A stretch of 64,000 nucleotides of DNA from Psychrobacter aestuarii (GCF_904846035.1 NZ_CAJGYT010000001.1:310001-374000), one strand, 5' to 3'. Positions 18,697-28,044 are shown, counted from the stretch's first letter. The notes: generated by a model from the sequence alone, not told the origin. Program-made: numbers and translations.

Positions 18697-19626
18697 TTAG
18701 TCAATAAAGCTGAGCCAGTCCATGTATTTTTCATTACGACCATGTACCACATCAAAGTATAGGGTCTGTAGTTTCTCAGTCAGCTCACCACGTCCACCAT
18801 TACCGATGGTGCGGTCATCATATTCGCGGATAGGCGTGACTTCTGCCGCTGTGCCTGTCATAAAGATTTCGTCAGCAAGATAAAACTCATCACGGGTGAT
18901 ACGACGCTCAACGACTTTGATGCCCAAATCTTCAGCGAACTGAATGATGGTGCGGCGTGTGATGCCGTCCAGCGCGCCACCTGCCAAATCAGGGGTGTGC
19001 AATTCGCCGTTTTTCACGAGGAATAAGTTTTCGCCTGAGCCTTGGCAAACGTAGCCTTGTGGGTCCATCAAGATGGCTTCGTCATAGCCATGACGGGTGA
19101 CTTCTTGGTTTGCCATGATTGACACAGGATAGTTGCTTGAGGCTTTTGCCTTACACATGGTCACGTTTGGCAAATGGTGCGTGTACGATGAGGTTTTGAC
19201 GCGGATACCGTTTTGGATACCTTCTTCGCCGAGATACGCGCCCCAGTGCCACGCGGCAACCATCGCATTGATACTGTTGTCACGCGATGACAGACCGAGC
19301 TTTTCTGCGCCGACCCAGATGAGTGGACGGATATAGGCTTCTGCCAGACCGTTTTGCTTGACGACATCTTTTTGGGCTTGCTCCAGCTCTGCGGCATTAA
19401 ACGGTACGTCCATTTGGAAGATACGCGCTGAGCCAAGCAAACGCTCGGTGTGCTCTTTTAGGCGAAAGATGGCAGTACGGTTGTCGGCAGTTTGGTACGC
19501 ACGCACGCCCTCAAATACCGCCATACCATAGTGTAGGCTGTGGGTCAGTACGTGGATGTTGGCATCTGGCTGCTCAATAATAGTGCCATTCATCCAAAGT
19601 TTGCCGTCTTGTGTTGCCATGTTCAT
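18697..19626 (-). CDS. ilvE: Branched-chain amino acid aminotransferase
   Basis: A 309-residue class IV PLP aminotransferase. It interconverts leucine, isoleucine and valine with their 2-oxo acids, using glutamate. K161 in KASSNYP corresponds to the Schiff-base lysine of IlvE. Other family marks are HYGMAVFEGVRAY near residue 32, RHGYDEAILMD, GSGENLFLV and GTAAEVTPI. The ATG is behind AAGGAT at good spacing. Its 3' end borders the CRISPR array, and a sequence resembling this end also lies on the far side of the cas locus. glnE lies 205 bp upstream on the same strand. Confidence 0.96.
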   Translation of the reverse strand: MNMATQDGKLWMNGTIIEQPDANIHVLTHSLHYGMAVFEGVRAYQTADNRTAIFRLKEHTERLLGSARIFQMDVPFNAAELEQAQKDVVKQNGLAEAYIRPLIWVGAEKLGLSSRDNSINAMVAAWHWGAYLGEEGIQNGIRVKTSSYTHHLPNVTMCKAKASSNYPVSIMANQEVTRHGYDEAILMDPQGYVCQGSGENLFLVKNGELHTPDLAGGALDGITRRTIIQFAEDLGIKVVERRITRDEFYLADEIFMTGTAAEVTPIREYDDRTIGNGGRGELTEKLQTLYFDVVHGRNEKYMDWLSFID

Positions 19627-19831
19627 TGAATAATCCTTATGCTAGCGCGGGTCTAACTCTCTTGTGAAAATAAAAATAGGAATACGTCTTGGGTTTTAGC
19701 ATGATAAATCAATCGCCGTTTGTATGCCATTCATCCTTGTTATGGTTCATGCCCAAAACCGCGTTTTCGATTATATCACTGGCAGCGCGGCAAAATACAA
19801 TCTTTTGGTTTTGCCATGGCGTCGGTTTTGG

Positions 19832-22684
19832 TTATTGTCTGGCGCAGTCCTCCACGCCCATCAGATGTTGCCACTGCGCTTGTACCAAGGTGCGGGTGTT
19901 GTGCCATGGCATCTCATCGACCAGCAGCGGCTGCTTTGAGAGCGCCAGTTGATGGGTGGCGGCGCGGATATGCAAGTAGGCTTCGGTCAAGTCTTGGCAC
20001 ACCGCTTTGTCCCAAATGCCAAGCGCTGCCGCTTCAGCAAAGATACGCACATTGTCTGTCCACTTGGTCAGGCTTGGGTGGTCGTGCGAGTACGCTAAGA
20101 CCACAAACTGCGCCAAAAACTCAATATCAATGACCCCGCCTGCGTCTTGTTTTAAGTCGAACTTGCCTGCCTGCTGCTGGCGCTCGCTGCTACCCAAATG
20201 CTTGCGCATCTTTTGGCGCATCTTAGTAACATCGGTACAGACCGCCTCAAAGGTACGCGCCTGGGTAAGCACGGTACGGCGAATCTCCTCAAAGCGTCTC
20301 ATCACATACTCATCGCCGCAGATGGGTCGCGCGCGCACCAGCGCTTGATGCTCCCACGCCCACGCTTTTTCGAGCTGATAGGTTTCAAAGGCATGGCAGG
20401 AGACCACCATCATGCCTGCATTGCCAGAGGGGCGCAGACGCATGTCAATCTCATAGGCGCGGCCGTCGCGGGTCTGGGTGTTTAGATAGGTCATCAGCTT
20501 TTGTGCCAGACGCGCCGCGAACTTCATGCCGCTGACTGATTTTTCGCCTGTGGTCATGCCTTGCTCTTGGATTTGATGCAAAAACACCAGGTCAAGATCG
20601 GACGCATACGACATCTCAAGACCACCGAGCTTGCCATAACCGATGATGGCAAAACCGCAATGCGCCTCGGTCACAGGGTCGCCATCGCTGCCGATGGGAT
20701 AGCCATAGCGTCTGACCATCTCATTAAAGGCACGCTCCAGCGCCGCCTCCAGCACCACGGCGGCGATATAGGTTAAGGAGTCCGAGACTTTCATAATCGG
20801 GCGCTCGGCAAGCACGTCACTTGCCGCCACGGCGAGTACTTGGTTCTTTTTAAACAGGCGCAGTGCGCTGAGCATCTCTTCTTCATCATCAGGCTCGACG
20901 CGCAGCAGCTGCTGGCGCAAAATGTCGCGCAGCTCGGCTTGGTCAGGCAAATGGCGGTAGCGCTGCTGCAAAAAGGTGTCGAGCAGAACAGGATACTGCG
21001 CAAGCTCGCTGGCAATCCACGGACTGGCGGCGAGCATCGGTATCAATTGCGTGGTGGCATTCGGGTTTTCGACAATCATCACAAGGTAAATAGAGCGGCG
21101 GCAAATCGCCTCAAGCAGCGCAATCAGGCGCGGCAACGCGGCGTTGATCAGTGGGCGCTTGTCCTCATAGGTCAATAGTGCATGGACAATCACAGGATAA
21201 GCGGCATCCAAGCGCTCCTTGGCCTCTTCGCTCAGATTGGTAACCATCTTTGATTGCCAAAACTGGTTAAGCTTTTCGCGGCTGTCATCGCTTAACACCG
21301 CATCGAGCTGACTGACTTGGGCATCAAAATCGCTCTCAGCACGGTTGTCCTCTTTGGTCGGCACTTGGCGCTCGGTGACCATACGCTCAAAGGGCACGCT
21401 GACATTGCTGCGGTGCTGATTGAGCGTTTTAATCAGCGCTGACCAATCGCTAAAGCTCAGTGTTTTTGCCAAATTATTCTGCCAATGCGTATCTTGCGGC
21501 AGACGTTGGGTCTGCTGGTCATTAATCCCTTGGATACCATGCTCAAGACGGCGCAAAAAGCGATAAGCGGCGCTGAGCTTTTGATAGGTATCTTCTTCGA
21601 TATACTCAAGCTCAGCCAACACTTTCATCGCACCCAAGCAAGACTTCACCTGCAATTCAGGATGTCTGCCGCCATAAATCAGCTGAAATGCTTGGACAAT
21701 AAATTCAATATCACGGATACCGCCCGCGCCAAGCTTAATGTTGTCCAAGTCCTCACGCTGCGCCACTTGGTTTTGAATCAAGGATTTCATCTCACGCAGT
21801 GCCGAAAAGGCGCTGTAATCGACGTAATAACGGAACACGAACGGCTTGATTAGCGCTTGCAGGCGCTCATAAAAGGTGTCATCGACATGACCGACCACAC
21901 GCGCTTTTAACCACGCAAAGCGCTCCCACGCGCGCCCGTGCTTGGCAAAATATTTTTCTAAAGCGGATAAGTGAATGGCAAGGTCGCTGCCATCGCCCCA
22001 CGGACGCAGGCGCATGTCCACACGAAACACAAAGCCATCCGCCGTGCCGTGGTCGAGCAGGCGGATGATGCCTTGTCCCAAGCGCGTCATAAATCGTTTG
22101 TTATCAATGCTGCGGGTGCCTTTCGCCTTATCCCCATCAGTCTCGCCTTGCGACTGATGCACAAAAATAAGGTCAATATCACTCGATAAATTCAGCTCCT
22201 GCGCGCCCAATTTGCCCATCGCCATCACCGCCATTTCATCGACGTGGCGCGCGCCCTCACTGTCAGTGAACATCGGGCGACCGTACTGCTTGACCAGCTG
22301 CGCGTAGCTGTAGTCTTTGGCAAATACAATACAGCCATCTGCAAACTCAGACAGCTCATCGGTCAGCTGCTCAAGGCGAATCAGCCCAAGCGCATCTTGC
22401 CATATCCAGCGCATCATTAAGAGCATACGCAGATGGCGCAGCCCTTTCATGACCAACGGCTCATCGCCCAGTTGGTAGTTGTCATCCAAGGTGTAGTCTT
22501 GAATCAAGTCGTCAATCTGCTGGCGGGTCAAGGTGGTCTCTAGCGGATAGCTGCGTAAAAACGTTTGGCACGAGGCGCTACGGTTTTCCCAAATTTGCGC
22601 AGCGAACTCGCTTGCCGTATACAGCACCTCGATTTGGGCGGCGGTCGGCTGATGGTTGGAGGCACTTGGCGTCGCAGATGACAT
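19832..22684 (-). CDS. glnE: Glutamine synthetase adenylyltransferase/adenylyl-removing enzyme
   Basis: A 950-residue bifunctional enzyme close to the usual length of about 946. It adds AMP to glutamine synthetase or removes it, in response to PII and glutamine. It has two nucleotidyltransferase cores: KLGAQELNLSSDIDLIFVHQ in the N-terminal half (de-adenylylation by family) and KLGGLEMSYASDLDLVFLH in the C-terminal half (adenylylation). AAGGAGTC precedes the ATG. In the upstream gap a TATAAT on this strand (22785-22790) and a 15-bp palindrome CTGAGGCAGCCTCAG (22744-22758) may belong to its control region. Confidence 0.96.
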   Translation of the reverse strand: MSSATPSASNHQPTAAQIEVLYTASEFAAQIWENRSASCQTFLRSYPLETTLTRQQIDDLIQDYTLDDNYQLGDEPLVMKGLRHLRMLLMMRWIWQDALGLIRLEQLTDELSEFADGCIVFAKDYSYAQLVKQYGRPMFTDSEGARHVDEMAVMAMGKLGAQELNLSSDIDLIFVHQSQGETDGDKAKGTRSIDNKRFMTRLGQGIIRLLDHGTADGFVFRVDMRLRPWGDGSDLAIHLSALEKYFAKHGRAWERFAWLKARVVGHVDDTFYERLQALIKPFVFRYYVDYSAFSALREMKSLIQNQVAQREDLDNIKLGAGGIRDIEFIVQAFQLIYGGRHPELQVKSCLGAMKVLAELEYIEEDTYQKLSAAYRFLRRLEHGIQGINDQQTQRLPQDTHWQNNLAKTLSFSDWSALIKTLNQHRSNVSVPFERMVTERQVPTKEDNRAESDFDAQVSQLDAVLSDDSREKLNQFWQSKMVTNLSEEAKERLDAAYPVIVHALLTYEDKRPLINAALPRLIALLEAICRRSIYLVMIVENPNATTQLIPMLAASPWIASELAQYPVLLDTFLQQRYRHLPDQAELRDILRQQLLRVEPDDEEEMLSALRLFKKNQVLAVAASDVLAERPIMKVSDSLTYIAAVVLEAALERAFNEMVRRYGYPIGSDGDPVTEAHCGFAIIGYGKLGGLEMSYASDLDLVFLHQIQEQGMTTGEKSVSGMKFAARLAQKLMTYLNTQTRDGRAYEIDMRLRPSGNAGMMVVSCHAFETYQLEKAWAWEHQALVRARPICGDEYVMRRFEEIRRTVLTQARTFEAVCTDVTKMRQKMRKHLGSSERQQQAGKFDLKQDAGGVIDIEFLAQFVVLAYSHDHPSLTKWTDNVRIFAEAAALGIWDKAVCQDLTEAYLHIRAATHQLALSKQPLLVDEMPWHNTRTLVQAQWQHLMGVEDCARQ

Positions 22685-23013
22685 AGTGGTATAGACTCCT
22701 TACAAAACGGCAAGACACCGTTATAGTGGCTCGCTATGGTGGTCTGAGGCAGCCTCAGCACAGCGATACATGAATATTATTAAAATTATAGATAACACCG
22801 TAAAATTACAAACAAAGCAGGCAGATATCGTAGCACAAAAACTCTAGCACAAACCTAGCGCATCAGGCAGTATCACGGGCACATATTCTTAGCCATTTTG
22901 TAATAACCTTTTTGTATGCGCGCTATCAAAGGTTGCGTCACGGCGATTTTTTGCCATAATACCTCATCGGCTGGACGACGCCGTCCTTGTTTTTTTGATG
23001 GGATACCACAGAT
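22685..23013. other. Divergent intergenic region between glnE and tusD
   Basis: No gene was seen. It should hold promoters for both directions. Visible are CTGAGGC-A-GCCTCAG (22744-22758) and a TATAAT on the minus strand (22785-22790). No convincing -35 was found on either side. Confidence 0.5.
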
Positions 23014-23406
23014 ATGACGCACCCCACTTTGTTGCTGCTGACCAAAGACCCAAGCCACCCGATGGCGATGCTGGCGCTGCGCTATGCTGAGGCATTTTTA
23101 CAAGCCCATGACGCCAAACTGCTCTCCGTCTTTTTTTATGCCGATGCGGCAAGTATTGCCAATCGCTTACGCTGGCAAAGTGCAGAGCAGTTTAATATCA
23201 CCGAAGCGTGGCAGAGTCTGGCGAGCGCGCACGGTCTGGATTTGCCCGTATGCGTCAGTACGGCGCTCAGTCGCGGTATCACCGACACCGATAATGGCAC
23301 GCGCCATCAGTTAACGGGCGACAATCTGGCGGCAGGGTTTGATTTGGTGGGTTTGGGCGAGCTTGCCAGCCTTATGCAGGCAGAGGCGCGCATGCTGTCT
23401 TTTTAA
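23014..23406 (+). CDS. tusD: TusD sulfur relay subunit
   Basis: A 130-residue DsrE/TusD-like protein. TusD is the sulfur-carrying subunit of TusBCD, which passes sulfur from IscS and TusA on to TusE and MnmA for 2-thiolation of tRNA wobble uridine. The likely active cysteine is in LPVCVSTALSRG, in the family position near residue 77. It begins a tusD-tusC-tusB-tusE cluster; the target enzyme gene mnmA is in the same window, 32 kb away. Confidence 0.92.
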   Translation: MTHPTLLLLTKDPSHPMAMLALRYAEAFLQAHDAKLLSVFFYADAASIANRLRWQSAEQFNITEAWQSLASAHGLDLPVCVSTALSRGITDTDNGTRHQLTGDNLAAGFDLVGLGELASLMQAEARMLSF

Positions 23407-23485
23407 AACCAAACAGGTAACGCATAAAGCTGCATTCAATTGACCTTACCGCTATTTAAGACCACCGCCATCTTCTGGGGAACTC

Positions 23486-23809
23486 ATGAAACTACTCATT
23501 CAATTACAAGGCGCATCTGAGCTGCTCAGCTACGAGGGCTGCGCATTGGCATTGACGCTTGCGACCTTTGGGCACGAGGTGCAACTGTACTTAACACCCA
23601 ATGTCTTTAATCAGCTGATGACGCCAACCTCACGCCTGCATGGTATGATACAGGCGCTCGACTTGTATGACTTGCCGCCCGCATGGTTACCTGATGACAC
23701 CTTGAGCGGTTGGCTGGTGGGCGTCTTGCCTGCCGACGTCGCCAGCCAGTTGGTGCTCGCGCCTGAGCATATCGACACGCAGGCGTTTGACCAAGTCTTA
23801 AGCCTTTAA
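23486..23809 (+). CDS. tusC: TusC sulfur relay subunit
   Basis: A 107-residue DsrF/TusC-like protein, second in the tus cluster and 79 bp after tusD. It opens MKLLIQLQGASELLSYEGCALALTLATFG, the family's first strand and helix. It is a structural member of the TusBCD hexamer. GGGGAAC precedes the ATG. It is weakly conserved, and the assignment rests partly on order and size. Confidence 0.85.
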   Translation: MKLLIQLQGASELLSYEGCALALTLATFGHEVQLYLTPNVFNQLMTPTSRLHGMIQALDLYDLPPAWLPDDTLSGWLVGVLPADVASQLVLAPEHIDTQAFDQVLSL

Positions 23810-23895
23810 AACATATCAGCTTTGATAGCGATTGTACAATCGCTGCCATCGACCCACAGACACCGCCGCAAGCGACAGACAAATAACGAGGCATT

Positions 23896-24225
23896 ATGGC
23901 GACACTCTATCAACTCCACACCACAGGCGCTGCGCTCAATGACAGCGTCGCGCACATGGCCTCGACATGGCAGGCGGGCGACAGCATCTTATTGTTGGAT
24001 GCCAGCGCCGCTTATATCGACTGGTTACAGATGAGCATGAACGAGCACGACCTCGCCGACTGTCACGCCTTCTACGCCCTAGAGCAAGATATCAACGCGC
24101 TAGATGCGCAAACGCTCGAGCGTCTTAAACTTCATGATAAACTCACACAGACACTCAGTGACAGCGCGTGGGTAGACTTGACCCAAGATGCGCAGTTTCA
24201 ACAAATTATCAGTATCGCCCTATGA
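23896..24225 (+). CDS. tusB: TusB/DsrH-like sulfur relay subunit
   Basis: A 109-residue protein between tusC and tusE. It opens MATLYQLHTTG and has DSILLLDASAAY, fitting TusB/DsrH, the third member of the TusBCD complex. GAGG precedes the ATG. Its stop overlaps the tusE start (ATGA), suggesting coupled translation. TusB proteins are divergent, so gene order carries much of the support. Confidence 0.85.
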   Translation: MATLYQLHTTGAALNDSVAHMASTWQAGDSILLLDASAAYIDWLQMSMNEHDLADCHAFYALEQDINALDAQTLERLKLHDKLTQTLSDSAWVDLTQDAQFQQIISIAL

Positions 24226-24566
24226 CTATGAATACAGATGCAGACGCCCTCGGCACGATTGCCCTCGATAGTGATGGACATCTTTGTGACCACACGCTAT
24301 GGACGCCCGTGGTCGCGCAGCAGCTCGCCGATACCTTAGAGGTACAGCTGACTGATGCACACTTGGCGATTTTGACCCAAGTGCGGCAATTTTTTGATAC
24401 CTTTAATCACCCGCCCGCCACGCGCCCGCTGATTAAATGGCTACAAAAGACCTTACCCGAGCACGACATCAGCAACCAAAAATTGCAGCAGCTGTTTAAT
24501 ACAGGCTTGGTCGCGCGCCACGTCAACCGCGTGGCAGGCTTGCCCAAGCCGCCCAATTGCTTATAA
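24222..24566 (+). CDS. tusE: TusE/DsrC sulfur carrier
   Basis: A 114-residue DsrC-family protein. It ends GLPKPPNCL, with the conserved penultimate cysteine that accepts sulfur from TusD and hands it to MnmA. The middle has FFDTFNHPPATRPLIKWL, typical of the family. I chose ATG 24222 because it overlaps the tusB stop; a start further upstream in frame would lie inside tusB. A strong terminator follows. Confidence 0.93.
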   Translation: MTMNTDADALGTIALDSDGHLCDHTLWTPVVAQQLADTLEVQLTDAHLAILTQVRQFFDTFNHPPATRPLIKWLQKTLPEHDISNQKLQQLFNTGLVARHVNRVAGLPKPPNCL

Positions 24567-24585
24567 GTTTTTCGCTTTATTGATA

Positions 24586-24616
24586 AAAAAAGCCGTCTTG
24601 ATACAGACGGCTTTTT
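24586..24616 (+). terminator. Intrinsic terminator between tusE and trmL
   Basis: AAAAAGCCGTCT and AGACGGCTTTTT form a 12-bp stem around TGATAC. The A and T runs make it work in both directions, serving the convergent tusE and trmL. Confidence 0.9.
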
Positions 24617-24624
24617 ACAGGATA

Positions 24625-25173
24625 TTATTTTGGGTCGTAGACCGTCAGTGTTTCATAGCCCACACTGCGCCCTGTATCACCGCCAAAACCTTGCTGACGC
24701 CACACTTCATACAGACATATCGCCACGCTGTTTGACAGATTCAGACTGCGCGAGTCAGGCAGCATCGGCAGACGCAGCCAATTGCCCTCACCGATAGCAG
24801 CGCGTACCTCATCGCTCAGCCCTGCGGTTTCTGAGCCAAACACCAACGCCACCGATGGTGCCTCTGTTGCACCCGCCTCTGCTGCGCCAAAATTATACTC
24901 ATAAAACGGCTGACTCAGCTTGGTGGTTAATGCCACGATGCGCGTGCAATTTGCCGCTTGTAGTGCGCTTTGGGCGGCTTGCCAATCTTGATGCACTTGC
25001 AGGTGCGCGTATTCGTGATAGTCGAGTCCTGCGCGGCGCAATTTTTTATCATCAAGCGCAAACCCCAGTGGCTCGACCAAATGCAGCTCTGCGCCTGTAT
25101 TGGCACACAGACGGATGATGTTGCCCGTATTGCTGGGCATCTTGGGGGATACCAAGACAATATGAATGGTCAT
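24625..25173 (-). CDS. trmL: tRNA (cytidine/uridine-34 2'-O)-methyltransferase TrmL
   Basis: A 182-residue SPOUT methyltransferase. It methylates the ribose of the wobble base in certain leucine tRNAs using SAM. The three SPOUT motifs are present: NTGNIIRLCANTG near residue 15, LVFGSETAGLS near 110, and LPMLPDSRSLNLSNSVAICLYE near 135-155, which forms the knot. The protein is slightly longer than the E. coli enzyme because of its tail. It runs against the tus cluster. Confidence 0.93.
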   Translation of the reverse strand: MTIHIVLVSPKMPSNTGNIIRLCANTGAELHLVEPLGFALDDKKLRRAGLDYHEYAHLQVHQDWQAAQSALQAANCTRIVALTTKLSQPFYEYNFGAAEAGATEAPSVALVFGSETAGLSDEVRAAIGEGNWLRLPMLPDSRSLNLSNSVAICLYEVWRQQGFGGDTGRSVGYETLTVYDPK

Positions 25174-25559
25174 AACATTTCCAAAGACGAGAAATAATAA
25201 AAATTAAAAATAAATGCGTGCTCACGGCAGTCCGCGAACCCTACAGAATACCGTATATAAGCGGCGTTACATTACGTGATTGTACTTTAAAGTTACAGTT
25301 TCTTATCAATACTTACACTTTACTACTGGGCACAGATTTTATCTTTCACTATGATGAATCCAATAAAGGAGACACAAACGGCTCAGAATACGGACAAGAT
25401 GTCCAAAACTGCTGCTTATTGTGCAATGTTATCCTATATGCGGTCAACGGTAGTAAAGTGCTTTGCTTTATATTGTGGCTACAAAGACGTTGTCGCTTTT
25501 ATTATACGGTTATTTTTAACCATAAAGGCACAGCCTTACCATCATTTGAGGACGTTATT
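25174..25559. other. Intergenic region between trmL and the entericidin-like gene
   Basis: 386 bp with no convincing gene. Open frames run in from the left toward the small lipoprotein gene, but they have no Shine-Dalgarno and no recognisable product. The region presumably holds the lipoprotein gene's promoter and an untranslated leader. Confidence 0.45.
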
Positions 25560-25700
25560 ATGAAAAAACTTATCATCGCATCTATGGCAGCTATGTTTGT
25601 ACTAACGGGTTGCAACACCTTTAAAGGTCTAGGCCAAGACGTGTCAAGCGCAGGCAACGCCGTTACTGGTAGCGCACAAGAAGTACAAAACAAAATCTAA
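25560..25700 (+). CDS. Entericidin-like small lipoprotein
   Basis: A 46-residue protein with a lipoprotein signal: MKK, a hydrophobic stretch, then LTGC with the lipidated cysteine at residue 18. After it come FKGLGQDVSSAGNAVTGSAQE, the glycine-rich, amphipathic pattern of EcnA/EcnB entericidins. These small membrane lipoproteins are linked to stress and stationary phase. GAGGA lies upstream of the ATG. A terminator follows. The frame is open further upstream, but the signal peptide fixes the start. Confidence 0.88.
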   Translation: MKKLIIASMAAMFVLTGCNTFKGLGQDVSSAGNAVTGSAQEVQNKI

Positions 25701-25733
25701 GCTGTTTTCTAGCGAAAATCGCTTATATGCAAT

Positions 25734-25765
25734 AAAAAAGGCTTACTTCATCGTAAGCCTTTTTT
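25734..25765 (+). terminator. Intrinsic terminator after the entericidin-like gene
   Basis: AAAAAAGGCTTAC and GTAAGCCTTTTT form a stem around TTCATC. The A run on the left lets it also stop leftward transcripts from hemW. Confidence 0.9.
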
Positions 25766-25810
25766 ATTTCTGACAGTTAATCATCTTCGATGAACGGTCA
25801 ATCAAAAAGG

Positions 25811-27070
25811 CTATAAAAAAGCATGCAGCACTTGGTTTAAGTAACGCAAACCAAGCGGACTTGGGATAATGCCCGCATCGCCCTGCGCTAACAGTCCTTG
25901 CCCTACCAGCTCAGTCACTGTCCCCTCAATCGTACTGCGCGGCAAACCTGTACGCGCCTCAAACAAGTCCCAAGATGCCCCGCGATGCAAACGCAAGGCG
26001 TTGAGCATAAACTCGCTGACCAGCTCCTCTTTATCTATCGCTTGCCAATTGACCATTTTTGGCGCGGCGCTTGTGGTGTGGGTCGTGTTTATAGAGGGGC
26101 TGTAGTCCTTTGGCAGTCGTGACTTGCTAAAGCGATATATTTGCCCTGCTGTGACCGATTCGGTCGTTAATAAGCGCGCCGCATTTTGGTCATTGCTATC
26201 AATACTCACTTTGCCATGCGCGCCCGCACCAATCGCCAAATAATCCCCAAATTGCCAATAATTGATATTGTGACGGCACGGCTGATCATCCGTGCCCGCC
26301 CACGCGGAGACTTCATAATTGTGATAGCCCAAGCGCGTGAGGAGCGCCTGTCCTGCATCCTCAATCGCTTCTAAATGCGTCTCGTCAGGCAAAACAGGCT
26401 GATTGCGATAAAAGACGGTGTTTGGCTCAATGGTTAGCTGATACCATGAAATGTGCGTCGCGCCTGCCGCGTGTGCGGTGTTGATGTCGTACAATGCCTC
26501 GTCCGCGCTTTGCTCAGGCAAGCCGTGCATCAAGTCCACATTGACCCGCGTAAAGCCTGCCGCGCGCGCTTGCTTAATCGCACTCATCGCCTGTTCAGGA
26601 TTGTGAATGCGCCCAAGTTTGCTGAGCTTATCGGCATCAAAGCTTTGTACGCCGATAGACAGCCGATTGATACCCACCGCCAGATATTCGGCAAAGGGCG
26701 CGTGCTCGAGCGTACCTGGGTTCGCCTCCATCGTCACTTCAATGTCTGCCGCCCACGCAAAGCAAGCACGCAAGCCATCAAACAAGCGCTGGTACTCATT
26801 AATGGGCAATAATGAGGGCGTCCCGCCACCAATAAATATCGAGCTGATAACCCGCCCTTGCGCCAACGCCTGCTGCATCTTGGCATCTGCCAGCAGCGTG
26901 TCCACATATTCACGATACATGGCAGCATCGGCGTCAGGCTTTAGCTCATGCGAGTTAAAATCGCAATACGGGCACTTTTTGACGCACCACGGAATATGAA
27001 TATAAAGCGCCAATGGAATCTGCGTCACATCTAGGCGGAGTGTACTGGGTAACGCATCGTATACAGGCAT
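25811..27070 (-). CDS. hemW: HemW, radical SAM heme chaperone
   Basis: A 419-residue HemN-like radical SAM protein. The cluster motif is CVKKCPYCDF near residue 26, as in HemW (CxxxCxxC), with ISSIFIGGGTPSLL and RLSIGVQSFD following. HemW proteins bind heme and are thought to deliver it to respiratory enzymes; many are misnamed coproporphyrinogen oxidases. GTG at 27079 is also in frame and would add three residues; neither start has a strong Shine-Dalgarno. Confidence 0.92.
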   Translation of the reverse strand: MPVYDALPSTLRLDVTQIPLALYIHIPWCVKKCPYCDFNSHELKPDADAAMYREYVDTLLADAKMQQALAQGRVISSIFIGGGTPSLLPINEYQRLFDGLRACFAWAADIEVTMEANPGTLEHAPFAEYLAVGINRLSIGVQSFDADKLSKLGRIHNPEQAMSAIKQARAAGFTRVNVDLMHGLPEQSADEALYDINTAHAAGATHISWYQLTIEPNTVFYRNQPVLPDETHLEAIEDAGQALLTRLGYHNYEVSAWAGTDDQPCRHNINYWQFGDYLAIGAGAHGKVSIDSNDQNAARLLTTESVTAGQIYRFSKSRLPKDYSPSINTTHTTSAAPKMVNWQAIDKEELVSEFMLNALRLHRGASWDLFEARTGLPRSTIEGTVTELVGQGLLAQGDAGIIPSPLGLRYLNQVLHAFL

Positions 27071-27207
27071 AACAATCACTTAGGCTAAAATAATAAAAAC
27101 AATCAATACCCTAGCGCCTGACTATCAAAGCAACAGGGTGGCTGTAGGATAACGGCTTACATTGAAAAAGAAAACAACAAATACATGAAAAGCATAAGGA
27201 GTCATTA

Positions 27208-27690
27208 ATGGCATATTGGCTGATGAAGTCCAATCCTGCATTTTTTGGGATTGAGGATTTGGCGCGTTTGGGCAGCGATACATGGGACGGCGTGCGCAAC
27301 TATCGGGCGCGTAATTTTATGCGTGATGAGATGAAAGTTGGTGACGAAGTACTGTTTTATCATTCCAGTGCCCGACCCTCAGGCGTGGCAGGCATTATGC
27401 ATGTAAGTAAAGCAGGATATCCAGACCCCTCGCAGTTTCATCCTGAGCACCGCCATTATGATCCGATAGCGACTGAAGACGACCCGCGCTGGTATATGGT
27501 CGAGGTCAGCTTTGAGCGCGCATTCGATGACGTACTCCCCTTAACGGCGTTAAAAACCTTACCTGCCCTTGAAGACTCCCTACTGCTTAAAAAAGGCTGC
27601 GAACAGCTGACCGTATTGCCCTTAGCGCCCAAGCATTGGCACGCGATTATGGGACTTGCCGAAGACAAGGGGCTGATTACGGCAGAGTGA
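27208..27690 (+). CDS. EVE domain protein
   Basis: A 160-residue single-domain protein. It opens MAYWLMKSNPAFFGIEDL, then TWDGVRNYRARNFMRDEMKVGDEVLFYHS and a late VLPL segment, which is the EVE (PUA-like) fold of the THYN1 type. EVE domains are predicted to bind modified bases in DNA or RNA; the bacterial role of stand-alone forms is not settled. AAGGAG precedes the ATG. It is divergent from hemW and no restriction or defence gene is next to it. Confidence 0.88.
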   Translation: MAYWLMKSNPAFFGIEDLARLGSDTWDGVRNYRARNFMRDEMKVGDEVLFYHSSARPSGVAGIMHVSKAGYPDPSQFHPEHRHYDPIATEDDPRWYMVEVSFERAFDDVLPLTALKTLPALEDSLLLKKGCEQLTVLPLAPKHWHAIMGLAEDKGLITAE

Positions 27691-28044
27691 CCGTATGGCG
27701 ACAGAGTCCTATGACTCATACTGGTAATGTGACTGAGGGGTAAGCGTTCGCCTTGTGCGGGCGGTTGACTTCATTTATACACTTGTTTACCATCTTAGCC
27801 AAAGCCCGTGCATTTTGTGATGTGCGGGTTATTTTTATGGTCACATTGTCAAACGATTGACGTGTTTTGCTGCGTGGGTGCATCGCTATTGTGTTCCCGC
27901 GCTTTTTTTATTTTTAGCAGCCACTGTTTTTACGTCACACGGACAAAAGCTTGCTTTAAAAACCACAACTGAGCGGTTTTTAAAGCAAGCGGTGTCATCG
28001 TTGTGTGCATATAGATCGGCGCTGCGCCTGTTTAGTTGTCTGTT
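27691..28044. other. Intergenic region between the EVE gene and the MATE gene
   Basis: 354 bp without a convincing gene. Near 27806-27840 a loose hairpin of GCCCGTGCAT and ATGTGCGGG is followed by TTATTTTT and may end the EVE transcript. A perfect 16-bp inverted repeat at 27949-27990 is listed separately. Confidence 0.5.
27949..27990 (+). repeat. Perfect 16-bp inverted repeat ahead of the MATE gene
   Basis: GCTTGCTTTAAAAACC (27949-27964) and GGTTTTTAAAGCAAGC (27975-27990) are exact reverse complements around ACAACTGAGC. It lies 54 bp before the MATE start. It is stronger than an ordinary operator and has no T tail. Its role is unknown. Confidence 0.85.

Noticed and set aside
25351..25563. 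70-codon frame before the entericidin-like gene
   Set aside because: No ribosome site, no family features, and it overlaps the start of the lipoprotein gene.
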